Shown piece after piece: positions 18,743-26,746 of a stretch of DNA of 64,000 bases. The stretch is from Acetobacterium wieringae (GTDB taxonomy: Bacteria > Bacillota > Clostridia > Eubacteriales > Eubacteriaceae), in NCBI RefSeq assembly GCF_026646375.1, contig NZ_JAIPPU010000011.1, forward strand, positions 87,904 to 151,903, given 5' to 3'. Every line of letters starts with the position of its first letter. Position 1 is the stretch's first letter. The position numbers and the translations under genes were made by a program. The notes beneath the pieces are model-generated. The model did not search any database. It was not told the origin of the DNA and worked only from the letters and a program-made list of their open reading frames with translations.

Positions 18743-19315
18743 TTGCGAAAAAGAGATGATGCAAAAGAGAAAAGCATTAAAGAGGCGGTCGTAAAACTCA
18801 CGTTAGAAGAGGGGTTTCACGGGACGTCGATTTCTAAAATTGCCAAGGCGGCCGGGGTTTCACCAGCGACGGTCTATACTTATTTTGACAGCAAGGAAAT
18901 AATGCTTCAGGTGATCTATCGGGAATATGCCGAAGAAATCTGTCGCTTTGTTTTAAGTCGGGTTCATTATGGAATGAACCATCATCAACTCATTGAAGGT
19001 CTAATAGGAAGCTATTATGCTTACATTGAGGCAAACCAGGAAATTTTCAGTTTTGTTGACCAGTTTTCCAATGCACCATCATTAGTGGGGAGTTGTTCAG
19101 AAATTGACGGTTACAAAAAAATTAAGCAGTTGGTTGCGGACTTGAAGCATCGGGAAATTATAAAAGATTATCACCACGAAAATATTTTGGCGATGATTGT
19201 CCAGCCAGTCAAGGCAATAGCCGCAAATAATAATATAACCAGGACGGAACGAGCCGAACTGTTACAGGAAATGATCGAAATGATCAAGAGTACCTTATTG
19301 GTAAATGAAAAATAA
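18743..19315 (+). CDS. TetR/AcrR family transcriptional regulator
   Basis: 190 residues from a TTG start at 18743 with AGGAGG about 8 nt upstream. The frame is open further upstream, but that part overlaps the promoter. The N-terminal helix-turn-helix is clear (TSISKIAKAAGVSPATVYTYFDSKEIML). It is followed by ftsH, with a 20-bp palindrome between the two genes that could be its operator. The ligand is unknown. Confidence 0.9.
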   Translation: MRKRDDAKEKSIKEAVVKLTLEEGFHGTSISKIAKAAGVSPATVYTYFDSKEIMLQVIYREYAEEICRFVLSRVHYGMNHHQLIEGLIGSYYAYIEANQEIFSFVDQFSNAPSLVGSCSEIDGYKKIKQLVADLKHREIIKDYHHENILAMIVQPVKAIAANNNITRTERAELLQEMIEMIKSTLLVNEK

Positions 19316-19375
19316 AAAAGAAGCGTGATTGTTGACAAAACCACACTAACAATTGCGCTATTTCTTAAGAAATAA

Positions 19376-19395
19376 TTAAATGATCAATCATTTAA
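19376..19395. promoter_or_regulatory. Perfect palindrome between tetR and ftsH (candidate TetR operator)
   Basis: TTAAATGAT-CA-ATCATTTAA, 9-bp arms, 119 bp before the ftsH start. A TTGACA at 19332 lies upstream but has no good -10 at normal spacing. Confidence 0.5.
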
Positions 19396-19513
19396 AAAAA
19401 TAAAAGAAAGCAGGTCAAACAAAAGTGAAGTTTCAGGGAAATACGAAAAATGATCGCATCAGTCCAATCGTTATAAGGTCGTTGCTTACGATCAGATTAG
19501 TGGAGGTTGGACG

Positions 19514-21328
19514 TTGAAATATCTTAAAAAACAAGGCATATTTTTGATCGTTTTTACGATCATTGCCGGATTAATTGTCTTTAGCACAATGAAAAATGAA
19601 CCTCAAAGTATGAGTTATTCAAAGCTGTTAACAGAAATTCAATCGGGAAATGTCAGTAGTATTGTATTAAAAGGAGAGATGGCTGAAGTTCAGCTCAATT
19701 CAGCTGTGGATGAAAACAGCAGTGCCACTACTTATGAGATTGTTGTTCCGCCAGACATCACTTCAGCTTCCGAACGATTTACCCAAGCATTGGATTCACA
19801 ACTGATCCAGTCATTTAGTGTTTCAAAGCCAATGGAAATCCCCTGGTGGTTTTCAGCCGTGACAACCATGGGCTTGGTGCTCCTGATGGTAGTCTGGTTC
19901 GGGGTAAGTCAGCGACAGCAAGGTGGTATGGGTGGCAATAGGGTGACGGCAATGGGCAAGAGTCGGGCTAAATTGCTGGAGGATGATCATAAAAATGTAA
20001 ATTTTACCTGTGTTGCTGGCGCTGATGAAGTCAAGGAAGAGTTGGAAGAAATTGTTGAATTTCTTAAGGCTCCTGAACGATTTGTCGATCTAGGGGCCAG
20101 AATTCCCAAAGGTGTTCTACTAATTGGACCGCCGGGTACTGGCAAAACGCTTTTGGCAAAAGCCATATCTGGCGAAGCTGAAGTACCGTTTTTTAGTATC
20201 AGTGGATCAGACTTTGTCGAAATTTATGTAGGCGTTGGGGCATCCCGGGTTCGTGATTTGTTTGCGCAGGCAAAAAAACATGCTCCCTGTATTGTCTTCA
20301 TAGACGAAATTGATGCAGTTGGCCGACAGCGTGGGGCTAATGCCGGTGGCGGAAATGATGAGCGGGAGCAGACCTTAAATCAATTGCTAGTCGAAATGGA
20401 TGGTTTTGGCATCAACGAAGGAGTGATTATCCTGGCGGCTACAAACCGACCGGATGTGCTTGATCCGGCGCTGCTGCGACCCGGCCGATTTGATCGGCGG
20501 GTAACGGTTGGTTTACCGGATATTATCGGCAGAGAGCAGATTCTCAATGTCCATGCCAAAGGCAAACCTCTGGCCGATGATGTAAAATTGGGTGAAGTGG
20601 CCAGACTTACTCCAGGTTTTACCGGTGCTGATCTGGAAAACCTGCTTAATGAAGCAGCCTTGTTAACTGCCAGAGGTCACAAAAAGGAGATTGGCAATGA
20701 GGCTATTAAAGAAGCGGCTTTTAAGGTGATGATGGGGCCGGAGAAAAAAAGCCATGTCATGAGTGACCGTGACAAAAAAGTAACGGCATATCACGAGGCA
20801 GGGCATGCGATTGCCATCAAGCTGGTTTCTTCAAGTCGAAATGTTGATCGGGTTACAATTATTCCATCGGGAATGGCTGGTGGTTATACCGCCAGCAGAC
20901 CAACAGAAGATCAGAGCTATCACACCAAGTCGCAACTGATCGAGGAAATCATCATCGCTTTAGGAGGTCGGGCAGCTGAAGAAATTGTATTGAATGAGAT
21001 CAGTACTGGCGCATCCAACGATTTAAAACGGGTGAATCAGATTGCCCGGAATATGATAACCAAATATGGCATGAGTGAAAAATTAAGCAATATGATTTTT
21101 GAAAATGATGGGGCCTATGACGGCCTGGATTATGGCTTTAAAAATTGTAGCAGTGAGATAGCCAGCATTATTGACACTGAAGTCAAAGAGATTATTGATC
21201 ACGCTTATCAGCGAACGCTGACCCTGCTTCATGAAAATATTACCAAGTTAAACCGACTGGGTGAAATGCTACTTGAGAAAGAAAAAGTTGACGGTCCGGA
21301 ATTTGAGTCGATTTTCCAGGCGGCTTAA
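19514..21328 (+). CDS. ftsH: ATP-dependent zinc metalloprotease FtsH
   Basis: 604 residues from a TTG start with TGGAGG upstream. Two N-terminal TM segments (about residues 8-25 and 110-132) flank an extracytoplasmic domain. The AAA+ module has Walker A GPPGTGKT, Walker [11 protein letters not shown], and the second region of homology near [21 protein letters not shown]. The zinc site is HEAGH. FtsH degrades membrane and short-lived cytosolic proteins. The C-terminus is shorter than that of typical housekeeping FtsH, so this may be a second, TetR-controlled copy (inference). Confidence 0.95.
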   Translation: MKYLKKQGIFLIVFTIIAGLIVFSTMKNEPQSMSYSKLLTEIQSGNVSSIVLKGEMAEVQLNSAVDENSSATTYEIVVPPDITSASERFTQALDSQLIQSFSVSKPMEIPWWFSAVTTMGLVLLMVVWFGVSQRQQGGMGGNRVTAMGKSRAKLLEDDHKNVNFTCVAGADEVKEELEEIVEFLKAPERFVDLGARIPKGVLLIGPPGTGKTLLAKAISGEAEVPFFSISGSDFVEIYVGVGASRVRDLFAQAKKHAPCIVFIDEIDAVGRQRGANAGGGNDEREQTLNQLLVEMDGFGINEGVIILAATNRPDVLDPALLRPGRFDRRVTVGLPDIIGREQILNVHAKGKPLADDVKLGEVARLTPGFTGADLENLLNEAALLTARGHKKEIGNEAIKEAAFKVMMGPEKKSHVMSDRDKKVTAYHEAGHAIAIKLVSSSRNVDRVTIIPSGMAGGYTASRPTEDQSYHTKSQLIEEIIIALGGRAAEEIVLNEISTGASNDLKRVNQIARNMITKYGMSEKLSNMIFENDGAYDGLDYGFKNCSSEIASIIDTEVKEIIDHAYQRTLTLLHENITKLNRLGEMLLEKEKVDGPEFESIFQAA

Positions 21329-21344
21329 ATAAATTATGCGTACA

Positions 21345-21389
21345 AAGACCTTGTCTGACAGTTGTGTCCGGCAGGGTCTTGTATTTTTT
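21345..21389 (+). terminator. Intrinsic terminator of ftsH
   Basis: An 11-bp stem (AAGACCTTGTC/GGCAGGGTCTT with G-T pairs) followed by TGTATTTTTT. Confidence 0.8.
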
Positions 21390-21457
21390 GTAGGTCGTTT
21401 AAGCCAAAGCTGCTCAATGCGACGCTTAAGCGATGCTTGGCAATTATAGTTGTCAAA

Positions 21458-21513
21458 CAAGTTAAAAACCCAGTTATAATCTAAAGTGTGATTATCGCTG
21501 GGTTTTTAACTTG
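21458..21513. terminator. Long perfect inverted repeat between convergent ftsH and rsmH
   Basis: 16-bp perfect arms (CAAGTTAAAAACCCAG and its complement) around a 24-nt loop. It probably ends rsmH transcription on the minus strand and could act in both directions. Confidence 0.6.
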
Positions 21514-21541
21514 TACGACAACCCAGGGTCAGCATCATAAA

Positions 21542-22591
21542 CTACGCTTTGATTGCCCACCGTAATTTAGCTGAACGGGCACGGCCATTGGTATTGCACT
21601 CGGTAGCAGATGGTCGAATTGGACCGGGTGCGACTTCCCGATAGATCCCTTCACGAAAAAGACGTTGAAAGGATTTTTTAACGAGGCGATCTTCACCGGA
21701 ATGAAAAGCAAGAATGGCCACCCGTCCACCTGGTGCCAGCACTGAAGGAAGTTTTTCTAAAAATTCATATAACACTTCATATTCATCATTAACATCAATC
21801 CGTAAGGCTTGAAAGCAGCGTTGACATGATTTTTTTATGGCATCTTTGCTGTTGCTACCGGGAATGAACTTTAGGGTATCTTTGATAATTTCCTGGAGTT
21901 GTGTCGTTGTTCTGATACTGATACCTTTGTTCCGTTGTGAAATAACAGCATGTGCGATTGCTGCGGCATTGGGTTCATCGGAATTTTCAATGAACATACC
22001 TTCTAACTCATATTCAGAAATTGATTTCAAACGGTCAGCAGCAGAAATGCCTTTTTCAGGATTTAAACGCAGATCCAGCGGCCCTTCAAACTTAAATGAA
22101 AACCCTCTTTCAGGATTATCAATTTGCATCGATGAAACCCCTAAATCCGCCAATACAAAATCTAACGGCCCCGATTCTAAAGCAATTTGATCAACACTGG
22201 AGAAATTCATTTGTCGGACGGTTAGAAGCTCGGAACCGTAACCCAGGTTTTCCAGACGCTTTTGGGTGCGGGGTAATTCAATGGGATCCACATCCAGGGC
22301 ATATAAATGTCCTTTGCCACCTAAACATTTAAGCATTGCCTGGGTATGACCACCAAAACCAAGGGTTGCATCCAATCCCGTTTGACCGGGGGTAATTTGT
22401 AAAAAATTTAATATTTCATCGACACAAATGGAGCGATGCATTCCAGCCGGAGTACTGCCCTTTTTAATCACTTTTTCGATCGTATCTGCATATTTCTCGG
22501 GCTGTAGTTCTTTATACTTATCTTTATATGCTTTTGGGTGCGTCCCTTTATAGCGAGGTCGTCGCTGATGTTTTGGTTCTTGACTATCCAT
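21542..22591 (-). CDS. rsmH: 16S rRNA (cytosine1402-N4)-methyltransferase RsmH-like protein
   Basis: 349 residues. The ATG at 22591 has AAGGAG 6 nt upstream. A basic N-terminal extension of about 48 residues precedes the family start (GMHRSICVDEILNFL). SAM-binding motif DATLGFGGHTQAML and the RsmH signature DLGVSSMQIDNPERGFSF are clear. The C-terminal HSGEDRLVKKSF and family-type ending are intact. It is not in a dcw cell-division cluster: no mraZ, ftsL or murein genes are adjacent. It may therefore be a second RsmH copy. Confidence 0.88.
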   Translation of the reverse strand: MDSQEPKHQRRPRYKGTHPKAYKDKYKELQPEKYADTIEKVIKKGSTPAGMHRSICVDEILNFLQITPGQTGLDATLGFGGHTQAMLKCLGGKGHLYALDVDPIELPRTQKRLENLGYGSELLTVRQMNFSSVDQIALESGPLDFVLADLGVSSMQIDNPERGFSFKFEGPLDLRLNPEKGISAADRLKSISEYELEGMFIENSDEPNAAAIAHAVISQRNKGISIRTTTQLQEIIKDTLKFIPGSNSKDAIKKSCQRCFQALRIDVNDEYEVLYEFLEKLPSVLAPGGRVAILAFHSGEDRLVKKSFQRLFREGIYREVAPGPIRPSATECNTNGRARSAKLRWAIKA

Positions 22592-22614
22592 GGGTTACTC
22601 CTTAAATCATGGGT

Positions 22615-22989
22615 TTAATTTAAAAACTTTGATCGTGTAAATGGTGGTTCCAACGAATATACATTTTCATCATCATCGGGAGTCTGGGGGATTTCTGGTC
22701 TGATATGATACAGTTTCCGAATTAGGTCGTTATAAACCCATTCCAGGTTATCCAGTGCTTCCAACAGAGTTAGCGTATCGGCGATGATCTCCGTTGCCTG
22801 GCAATATTCCGGAATTTCTGAAAGACGATCATATTCTTTTTTGCTGATGCCACCACTCACTTTGATTGTTTGGGATTCGGCCTTTTGGGCAGCAAACATT
22901 TTAATTCCCTTGGCAAAGCTCTCTTGAGACAGACCGTCGAGGTCTTTACAGAGCTTACGGATTTTTTCAAGCATTTGTTCTGGAATCAT
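22615..22989 (-). CDS. Small hypothetical protein co-transcribed with rsmH
   Basis: 124 residues from the ATG at 22989, which has GTGAGG at good distance; an in-frame GTG at 23001 overlaps that site. Mostly helical and charged, no TM segment, no recognised domain. It ends 23 bp before the rsmH start, so the two genes likely form an operon. Confidence 0.65.
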   Translation of the reverse strand: MIPEQMLEKIRKLCKDLDGLSQESFAKGIKMFAAQKAESQTIKVSGGISKKEYDRLSEIPEYCQATEIIADTLTLLEALDNLEWVYNDLIRKLYHIRPEIPQTPDDDENVYSLEPPFTRSKFLN

Positions 22990-23242
22990 AAGGTGCCTCA
23001 CTTCGTTTTTTTTTAATGATAACCATCTTTATAGAAAACGTCAAGGACAAAACGTTGCGATCGTGGCACAGGTTATATAATTAAAGGGAGGCAAAGTAAT
23101 TTTATTTAGTGGGTGTTTGGTGCATCAGGTGAAGATTTTAGAATAGAACTGATCAAAGCAACTTTTGGGTATGAATCATCATGAAGTTATAATACCTTAT
23201 ATTTGATCAATATCGTTTAGACAAGATTAAATGAGTGTCAAT

Positions 23243-23268
23243 AAATCATGTAAATATTTACATGATTT
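23243..23268. promoter_or_regulatory. 26-bp perfect palindrome upstream of the enoate-reductase-type gene promoter
   Basis: Half-site AAATCATGTAAAT and its exact complement, ending 2 bp before the -35 box of the next gene. This placement fits a transcription factor site. The rest of 22990-23242 shows no gene. Confidence 0.65.
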
Positions 23269-23270
23269 TA

Positions 23271-23299
23271 TTGACATCAGCAAAAGATCATGTTAAGAT
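23271..23299 (+). promoter_or_regulatory. Sigma-A-type promoter of the enoate-reductase-type gene
   Basis: TTGACA (23271-23276), 17-bp spacer, TAAGAT (23294-23299). Confidence 0.75.
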
Positions 23300-23359
23300 T
23301 TTATCAAATAGACCGCTTATTGTTGACGGAACCAACGAAAAATTAAAGGAGAACTGACA

Positions 23360-25309
23360 ATGCAACGGAAATATCCAAATCTATGTAAACCGATTAAAAT
23401 TGGTAATGTAACCTTCAGAAACAGAATGTTTGGTGCACCGATGGGAGGCACTGATATTACTGCCGATTGTACCATTGGCCCTAAATCAAAAGCTTTTTAT
23501 GAACTGCGGGCTAAAGGTGGTGCTGCTACCGTCACAGTCAGCGAGTGTGTGGTACATCCTGAAACCGAAGGATCGCATATGTATCATCTTGATCTGCAAA
23601 CGGTTGATTCACTGGCCAGTTTTACTTATACGGCCGATGCAATCCGCCGACATGGCGCCATCCCCAGTGTGGAATTATCCCATTCCGGCCAGTATGCTGG
23701 TACCTATCTGACTGATAAAGACAAAAAAGGTGGTATGGCTCAGTGGGGTCCCAGCGCCGGAACGCGTCCGGATGGAAAACCGGTTAAAGAACTGACGCAG
23801 GAACTGATTGATGATATTGTTGCGGCTTATGGACGGGTAGCTGGATTAGCTAAACGAGCCGGATTTGAAATGATCATGGTTCATGGCGGTCACGGCTGGC
23901 TGTTGAACCAGTTTTTGTCGCCATTTTTTAACCACCGCACCGATAAATACGGCGGCCCATTAGAAAACCGGGCCCGTCTGGCCTTAGAAGTGCTCGACAG
24001 TGTCCGCGCAGCAGTTGGCCCCGGTTTCCCAATCGAATTCCGTATGAGCGGTTCAGAATTCTTTGAAGGCGGCTATACCCTGGAGGATGGGGTTGAAATT
24101 GCCAAAATGGTCGAATCAAAGGTTGATTTATTACACATTACCGCCGGTACCTATCAAACCGGCTTTGGTTTAACCCATCCATCGATGTTTGAGCCACATG
24201 GCCGAAATGTTTATCTGGCTGCTGAAATCAAAAAACATGTCTCGGTTCCGGTAGCAACCCTAGGTGGACTCAATGACCCTGCAATGATGGAAGAAATTAT
24301 TGCCTCTGGTCAGGCTGATATCGTTGAAATGGCTCGGGCACTGCTGGCAGACCCGTTCCTGCCACGAAAAGTTATGAGCAATCAGGATGCTGATATTATT
24401 AAATGTCTCCGATGCTTCACCTGTATGGCCGAACGAGCTGTGACATCAACCCGACGTTGTACAGTTAATCCTCTAATAGGTCGGGAAATGGATGGGACTG
24501 AAATTATTCCCACCGCCAATCCGGTAAAAGTATTGGTCGCCGGTGGTGGACCAGCCGGACTGGAAGCAGCGCTGACAGCTGCTAAACGGGGGCACCAGGT
24601 TATTCTTTGCGAAAAAGGCGATGCACTGGGTGGAATTCTAAAAGGTGAACAAGCGATCCCTTTTAAATATGAAATGTACGAACTGGGTGTAACCTTAGAA
24701 AAACTGGCCAGAGATGCTGGCGTTGAGATTCGTCTGAACACGCCGGTAACCAAAGAATATATCGATCAGGAAAATGCTGATGCCTTGATTGTCGCCGTTG
24801 GTTCGGAACCCATCGTTCCTGCGATTCCAGGTTTGGATGGCGATAACGTAATTGTCGTCAACGATTACTATAAGAAAAAAGATCAGGTCGGGGAATCCGT
24901 GGTTGTTCTAGGTGGTGGATTGGCTGGTTGTGAAGCGGCGATCCATTTTGCCCGGGAAGGGAAGACTGTTAACTTGGTGGAAATGCGTCCAGAATTGGCG
25001 CCGGACGCAAATATTCGTCATCGTCCGCTGATGATGAACGAAATCGAAAAATGCGGCATTGCCGTCCATACCGAATTAAAAGGGTTAAAAGTTACCGATC
25101 AGGGTGTTGTCTGTGAAGATCTTACTGGTAAGGAAGTGCTTGTTCCCGGCACGACCGTGATTTGTGCGTTGGGACAAAAACCGCTCCGTAATCTTGCCGA
25201 AAGCCTGGTTGATTGCGCTCCTTATGTCATTGAAATAGGTGATTGCGTTAAGGCGTCAACCATCACAACGGCCATTTATCAGGGTTACCACGCTGCTTTG
25301 GATATCTAA
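23360..25309 (+). CDS. FMN/4Fe-4S/FAD oxidoreductase, 2,4-dienoyl-CoA reductase/Old Yellow Enzyme family
   Basis: 649 residues. The N-terminal ~345 residues form an Old-Yellow-Enzyme TIM barrel (HGGHGWLLNQFLSPFFNHRTD). Iron-sulfur ligands follow at CLRCFTCMAERAVTSTRRC, with CxxCxxC spacing rather than the usual CxxCxxxC. The C-terminal half has an FAD motif (VLVAGGGPAGLEAALTAAKR) and an NAD motif (VVVLGGGLAGCEAAIHFARE). This layout is shared by 2,4-dienoyl-CoA reductase, BaiCD/BaiH and trimethylamine dehydrogenase. Such enzymes reduce activated C=C bonds; the substrate is unknown. It has its own promoter and palindromic site. Confidence 0.9.
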   Translation: MQRKYPNLCKPIKIGNVTFRNRMFGAPMGGTDITADCTIGPKSKAFYELRAKGGAATVTVSECVVHPETEGSHMYHLDLQTVDSLASFTYTADAIRRHGAIPSVELSHSGQYAGTYLTDKDKKGGMAQWGPSAGTRPDGKPVKELTQELIDDIVAAYGRVAGLAKRAGFEMIMVHGGHGWLLNQFLSPFFNHRTDKYGGPLENRARLALEVLDSVRAAVGPGFPIEFRMSGSEFFEGGYTLEDGVEIAKMVESKVDLLHITAGTYQTGFGLTHPSMFEPHGRNVYLAAEIKKHVSVPVATLGGLNDPAMMEEIIASGQADIVEMARALLADPFLPRKVMSNQDADIIKCLRCFTCMAERAVTSTRRCTVNPLIGREMDGTEIIPTANPVKVLVAGGGPAGLEAALTAAKRGHQVILCEKGDALGGILKGEQAIPFKYEMYELGVTLEKLARDAGVEIRLNTPVTKEYIDQENADALIVAVGSEPIVPAIPGLDGDNVIVVNDYYKKKDQVGESVVVLGGGLAGCEAAIHFAREGKTVNLVEMRPELAPDANIRHRPLMMNEIEKCGIAVHTELKGLKVTDQGVVCEDLTGKEVLVPGTTVICALGQKPLRNLAESLVDCAPYVIEIGDCVKASTITTAIYQGYHAALDI

Positions 25310-25375
25310 GCTGGATTGGCATCGAAAAACTAAAAAAGATACCAAACTCAAATAAAAAGAAGTTGAGACTGCTTT

Positions 25376-25403
25376 AAAAAAAACCGCCATTTGGCGGTTT
25401 TTT
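25376..25403. terminator. Bidirectional intrinsic terminator
   Basis: AAACCGCCA-TT-TGGCGGTTT, flanked by an A-run before and a T-run after, downstream of the OYE-family gene. Confidence 0.85.
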
Positions 25404-25450
25404 ACATTTCGTGTACTTTGTTTTACACTGATGAAATTTGCACTTAAATA

Positions 25451-25459
25451 TGGTATGAT
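25451..25459 (+). promoter_or_regulatory. Extended -10 promoter upstream of the thymidylate-synthase-like gene
   Basis: TGGTATGAT with no clear -35. A strong GAAAGGA ribosome-binding site at about 25494 precedes a 4-codon mini-ORF (GTG TCA GCA GTT, stop) rather than the main gene. Confidence 0.45.
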
Positions 25460-25551
25460 CATTTTAGCGACAGTTTAATAAAATTAATTTAACAGAAAGG
25501 AACTCGTGTCAGCAGTTTAAATCTTTACTGATTAGCTGATGCGATGTGAGA

Positions 25552-26298
25552 ATGATGGTTACTTATATTCATGAAACCGAACTGCATAAAGGCATTGAGG
25601 CCGCTATGAAGGCATTGAATCATGCCGATATTGTCACCGGAAAGAATCAGGATCGAGAAGACAGCTTAAAAGAAATTCATTTACTGATGGACATTGACAG
25701 TGTGCAGGATATAAAAATTACCATGGCGATGCCAACTGGCCTGGAAACCCTAGTGGACTACGTCCTGGAAATTGTTGAAGGCACTAAGGATTTTGAAAAA
25801 GACATGTATGGTTACACCTACCATGATCTGTTTTCTAATAATATTGATTTTGTCATCAAAAAACTAAAAGAAGATCCGGGAACGAGACAAGCGACGCTCC
25901 ATGTCGCCAATCAGGAGGCCGCCAAACTCGATCATCCACCTTGTTTGCAGCTCATTCATTATACGGTTAAAGATGGTAAATTAAATACCGACGTTGTATT
26001 TCGAAGCAATGATGGGGTTAAGGCAGTTGCTATGAATAGTTTTGCCCTGATTGAACTCTCTAGAATGATTGCCAAAGAAGCCGGGATCAACGAACTGGGT
26101 TCCTATACGCATCATGCACTGAGCTTTCACGCTTACAGCCGGGATTGGAAAGCGCTGGAAGGCTACTGCAAATCTTTTGATGACCGCGATTGCACCATCG
26201 ATTATGAAGATTATCTGGAAGCCTATCAAGACTATGCGGATGAATGCCGAGAAAAAAGTACTGAACTGAAAAATGCCCAGGCAAAAAAGAATCATTAA
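25552..26298 (+). CDS. Thymidylate-synthase-family protein
   Basis: 248 residues. Start uncertain among GTG 25546, ATG 25552 and ATG 25555, all with weak ribosome-binding sites. The central core matches ThyA: a possible catalytic Cys in HPPCLQLIHYTVKDGKL, phosphate-binding Arg/Ser in FRSNDG, a nucleotide-base Asn in AMNSFALIELSRMIAKEAG, and a SFHAYSR segment equivalent to the DxHxY motif. The N-terminal folate region is short and divergent. It may be a related nucleotide methylase or hydroxymethylase rather than the main dTMP synthase. It is single, between two terminators. Confidence 0.7.
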   Translation: MMVTYIHETELHKGIEAAMKALNHADIVTGKNQDREDSLKEIHLLMDIDSVQDIKITMAMPTGLETLVDYVLEIVEGTKDFEKDMYGYTYHDLFSNNIDFVIKKLKEDPGTRQATLHVANQEAAKLDHPPCLQLIHYTVKDGKLNTDVVFRSNDGVKAVAMNSFALIELSRMIAKEAGINELGSYTHHALSFHAYSRDWKALEGYCKSFDDRDCTIDYEDYLEAYQDYADECREKSTELKNAQAKKNH

Positions 26299-26321
26299 CA
26301 CAGCTTTAAAAAAAAATAGCG

Positions 26322-26362
26322 AAACAGCCCTTAACTAGCAGTTGACTATTTAAGGGCTGTTT
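26322..26362. terminator. Bidirectional terminator between the TS-like gene and the broken tetR
   Basis: AAACAGCCCTTAA pairs with TTAAGGGCTGTTT, with T-rich tracts on both strands. It also marks the native end of the interrupted TetR gene. Confidence 0.8.
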
Positions 26363-26389
26363 TAAGTGCAAAGAGACAGGTTTTATTTA

Positions 26390-26641
26390 TCAGCGCCGAT
26401 ATTTTGATAGCTCGTATTGAACGCCGTTGGTCGTCACGGCCAAAAGCAATTCCAGAAACTGATCTGTCGGCAGGTCTTTGTCATTAGCATACCATTTGGC
26501 AATCATACTGAGCATTGCGGCGCTCTGGTATTCCATTAGATAGCTTACTTCCAGCAGTTCCTGGGGGGACAGGTCTTTATACATCGCCAACACTGTCGGG
26601 GTGAGTTTCTTTAAAACCTTTTGCCTGAAGTGGGGATCGCC
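26390..26641 (-). pseudogene. TetR-type regulator, C-terminal fragment cut off by prophage integration
   Basis: From the core GGCGAT (Gly-Asp) the frame continues PHFRQKVLKKL... for about 81 residues to the stop at 26390. It contains the TetR C-terminal segment (LMEYQSAAMLSMIAKWYAND). Directly upstream on this strand is phage DNA. The missing N-terminal half lies at 54577-54975. Joining the halves at the shared GGCGAT core gives one uninterrupted ~199-residue protein with the common TetR motif LLGENGDP across the junction. Confidence 0.9.
26636..26641. other. Left attachment site core (attL)
   Basis: ATCGCC on the plus strand (GGCGAT on the tetR strand), the same 6 bp as at 54622-54627. Short cores are normal for large serine integrases. 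The reconstructed empty site has TGGGG and CCCCA on either side of the core. Confidence 0.8.
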
Positions 26642-26746
26642 ATAACACCATGTAGACATAAAGTTCAAAATCATGTGTTTTATGCGATGCTGCTGGGATT
26701 TGTGATCCGATATGAAAATTTTTTAAAACCGGCAATTTAAATGATT

